Shown in pieces: positions 11,447 through 11,652 of a stretch of DNA of 11,652 nt. The notes below the pieces were generated by a model. It made no database searches and was not told where the DNA came from. It saw nothing but the letters and a program-made list of their open reading frames with translations. The translations under genes were made by a program, and so were the position numbers. This DNA comes from Acidobacteriota bacterium (GTDB lineage: Bacteria > Acidobacteriota > Terriglobia > Terriglobales > Acidobacteriaceae), in assembly GCA_021841795.1 (NCBI GenBank), contig JAKCDN010000057.1:1-11652 (forward strand). Direction: 5' to 3'. Each line of letters begins with the position of its first letter. Positions within the stretch are counted from its first letter, which is position 1.

Positions 11447-11652
11447 GAAACTCTCGCGTAGTCTCTATTACGCTTCCTCCGGCGATGTTTGAACAGGCCC
11501 GGGCGCTTGCAAAGGATGAGAACCGCACTCTGAGCGAGCTGGTGCGCGAGGCGTTGCGGCACTATGAGCGTGAGCGATTGCTGGATCGAGTCCAGACGCG
11601 GTTGCGCGCGGGCGCGGCTCGCGCGGGTGTGCGGAGCGAAGAGGACGTAGTG
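11443..11652 (+). CDS. ribbon-helix-helix (CopG-type) antitoxin-like protein, 3' end beyond window
   Basis: Seventy codons are visible and no stop occurs before the window ends. The N-terminus RVVSITLPPAMFEQARALAK is a classic ribbon-helix-helix strand (VVSITLP) followed by helix 1 (about 14-24). NRTLSELVREALRHYE then gives helix 2, with the conserved SELVREAL stretch. This fold makes dimers that insert paired beta-strands in the DNA major groove. The remaining Arg/Ala-rich part and SEEDVV resemble the C-terminal region of VapB- or MazE-like antitoxins that wraps a toxin. A toxin gene would be expected just beyond the right edge, but cannot be seen. The ATG has no ribosome binding site and overlaps the palindrome described separately. 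A stand-alone RHH regulator is the main alternative. Confidence 0.82.
   Translation, partial: MRNSRVVSITLPPAMFEQARALAKDENRTLSELVREALRHYERERLLDRVQTRLRAGAARAGVRSEEDVV

Overview
The window is GC-rich bacterial chromosome. Dense gene packing, frequent GTG and TTG starts, the protein families present and a set of intergenic hairpin repeats together suggest a soil Acidobacteriota of the Terriglobia type. That placement is an inference from general knowledge, not from a database match. I see no rRNA, tRNA, CRISPR array or intact insertion sequence.

Layout, left to right. Bases 1-316 are non-coding and carry three tandem copies of a hairpin repeat (127-295). An aquaglyceroporin-type channel gene lies on the minus strand (317-1045). 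A 454-base non-coding stretch with two strong inverted repeats follows. Three plus-strand genes come next: an unrecognised 114-residue protein (1500-1844), a 78-residue coiled-coil/single-TM protein that resembles phage holin-associated proteins (2067-2303), and an AIM24-family protein (2361-3131) that ends in a textbook intrinsic terminator. Two more hairpin repeats sit between the first two of these genes.

From 3251 to 9916 everything is on the minus strand. In transcription order the genes are purM, purN, an ABC exporter set (ATPase, 787-residue FtsX-type permease, HlyD/MacA-like adaptor) and a four-TM membrane protein. PurM and PurN catalyse two steps of purine synthesis. A sixth hairpin repeat lies between them. 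The three exporter genes are almost contiguous and should work as one tripartite system. No outer-membrane channel is encoded here.

The right end has a small two-TM protein on the plus strand (10073-10282), a DCC/DUF393 thiol-oxidoreductase-like gene and a DUF1801 gene, both on the minus strand, and the 5' part of a ribbon-helix-helix antitoxin-like gene running off the window on the plus strand.

Two signals are not explained by ordinary annotation. (1) Six dispersed hairpins share a GGGTGCCC box, a stem whose sequence varies and, in most copies, a trailing purine-rich GGGA box. Non-Watson-Crick pairs in their stems are overwhelmingly G-U wobbles when read in one orientation, as expected if the element acts as RNA. 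(2) The whole gap between two convergent genes (10280-10419) is a continuous array in strict 7-base phase, running from one stop codon to the other. A third, smaller point is the antitoxin-like gene, which appears to have a leaderless start with a palindromic operator laid over its -10 box and start codon.
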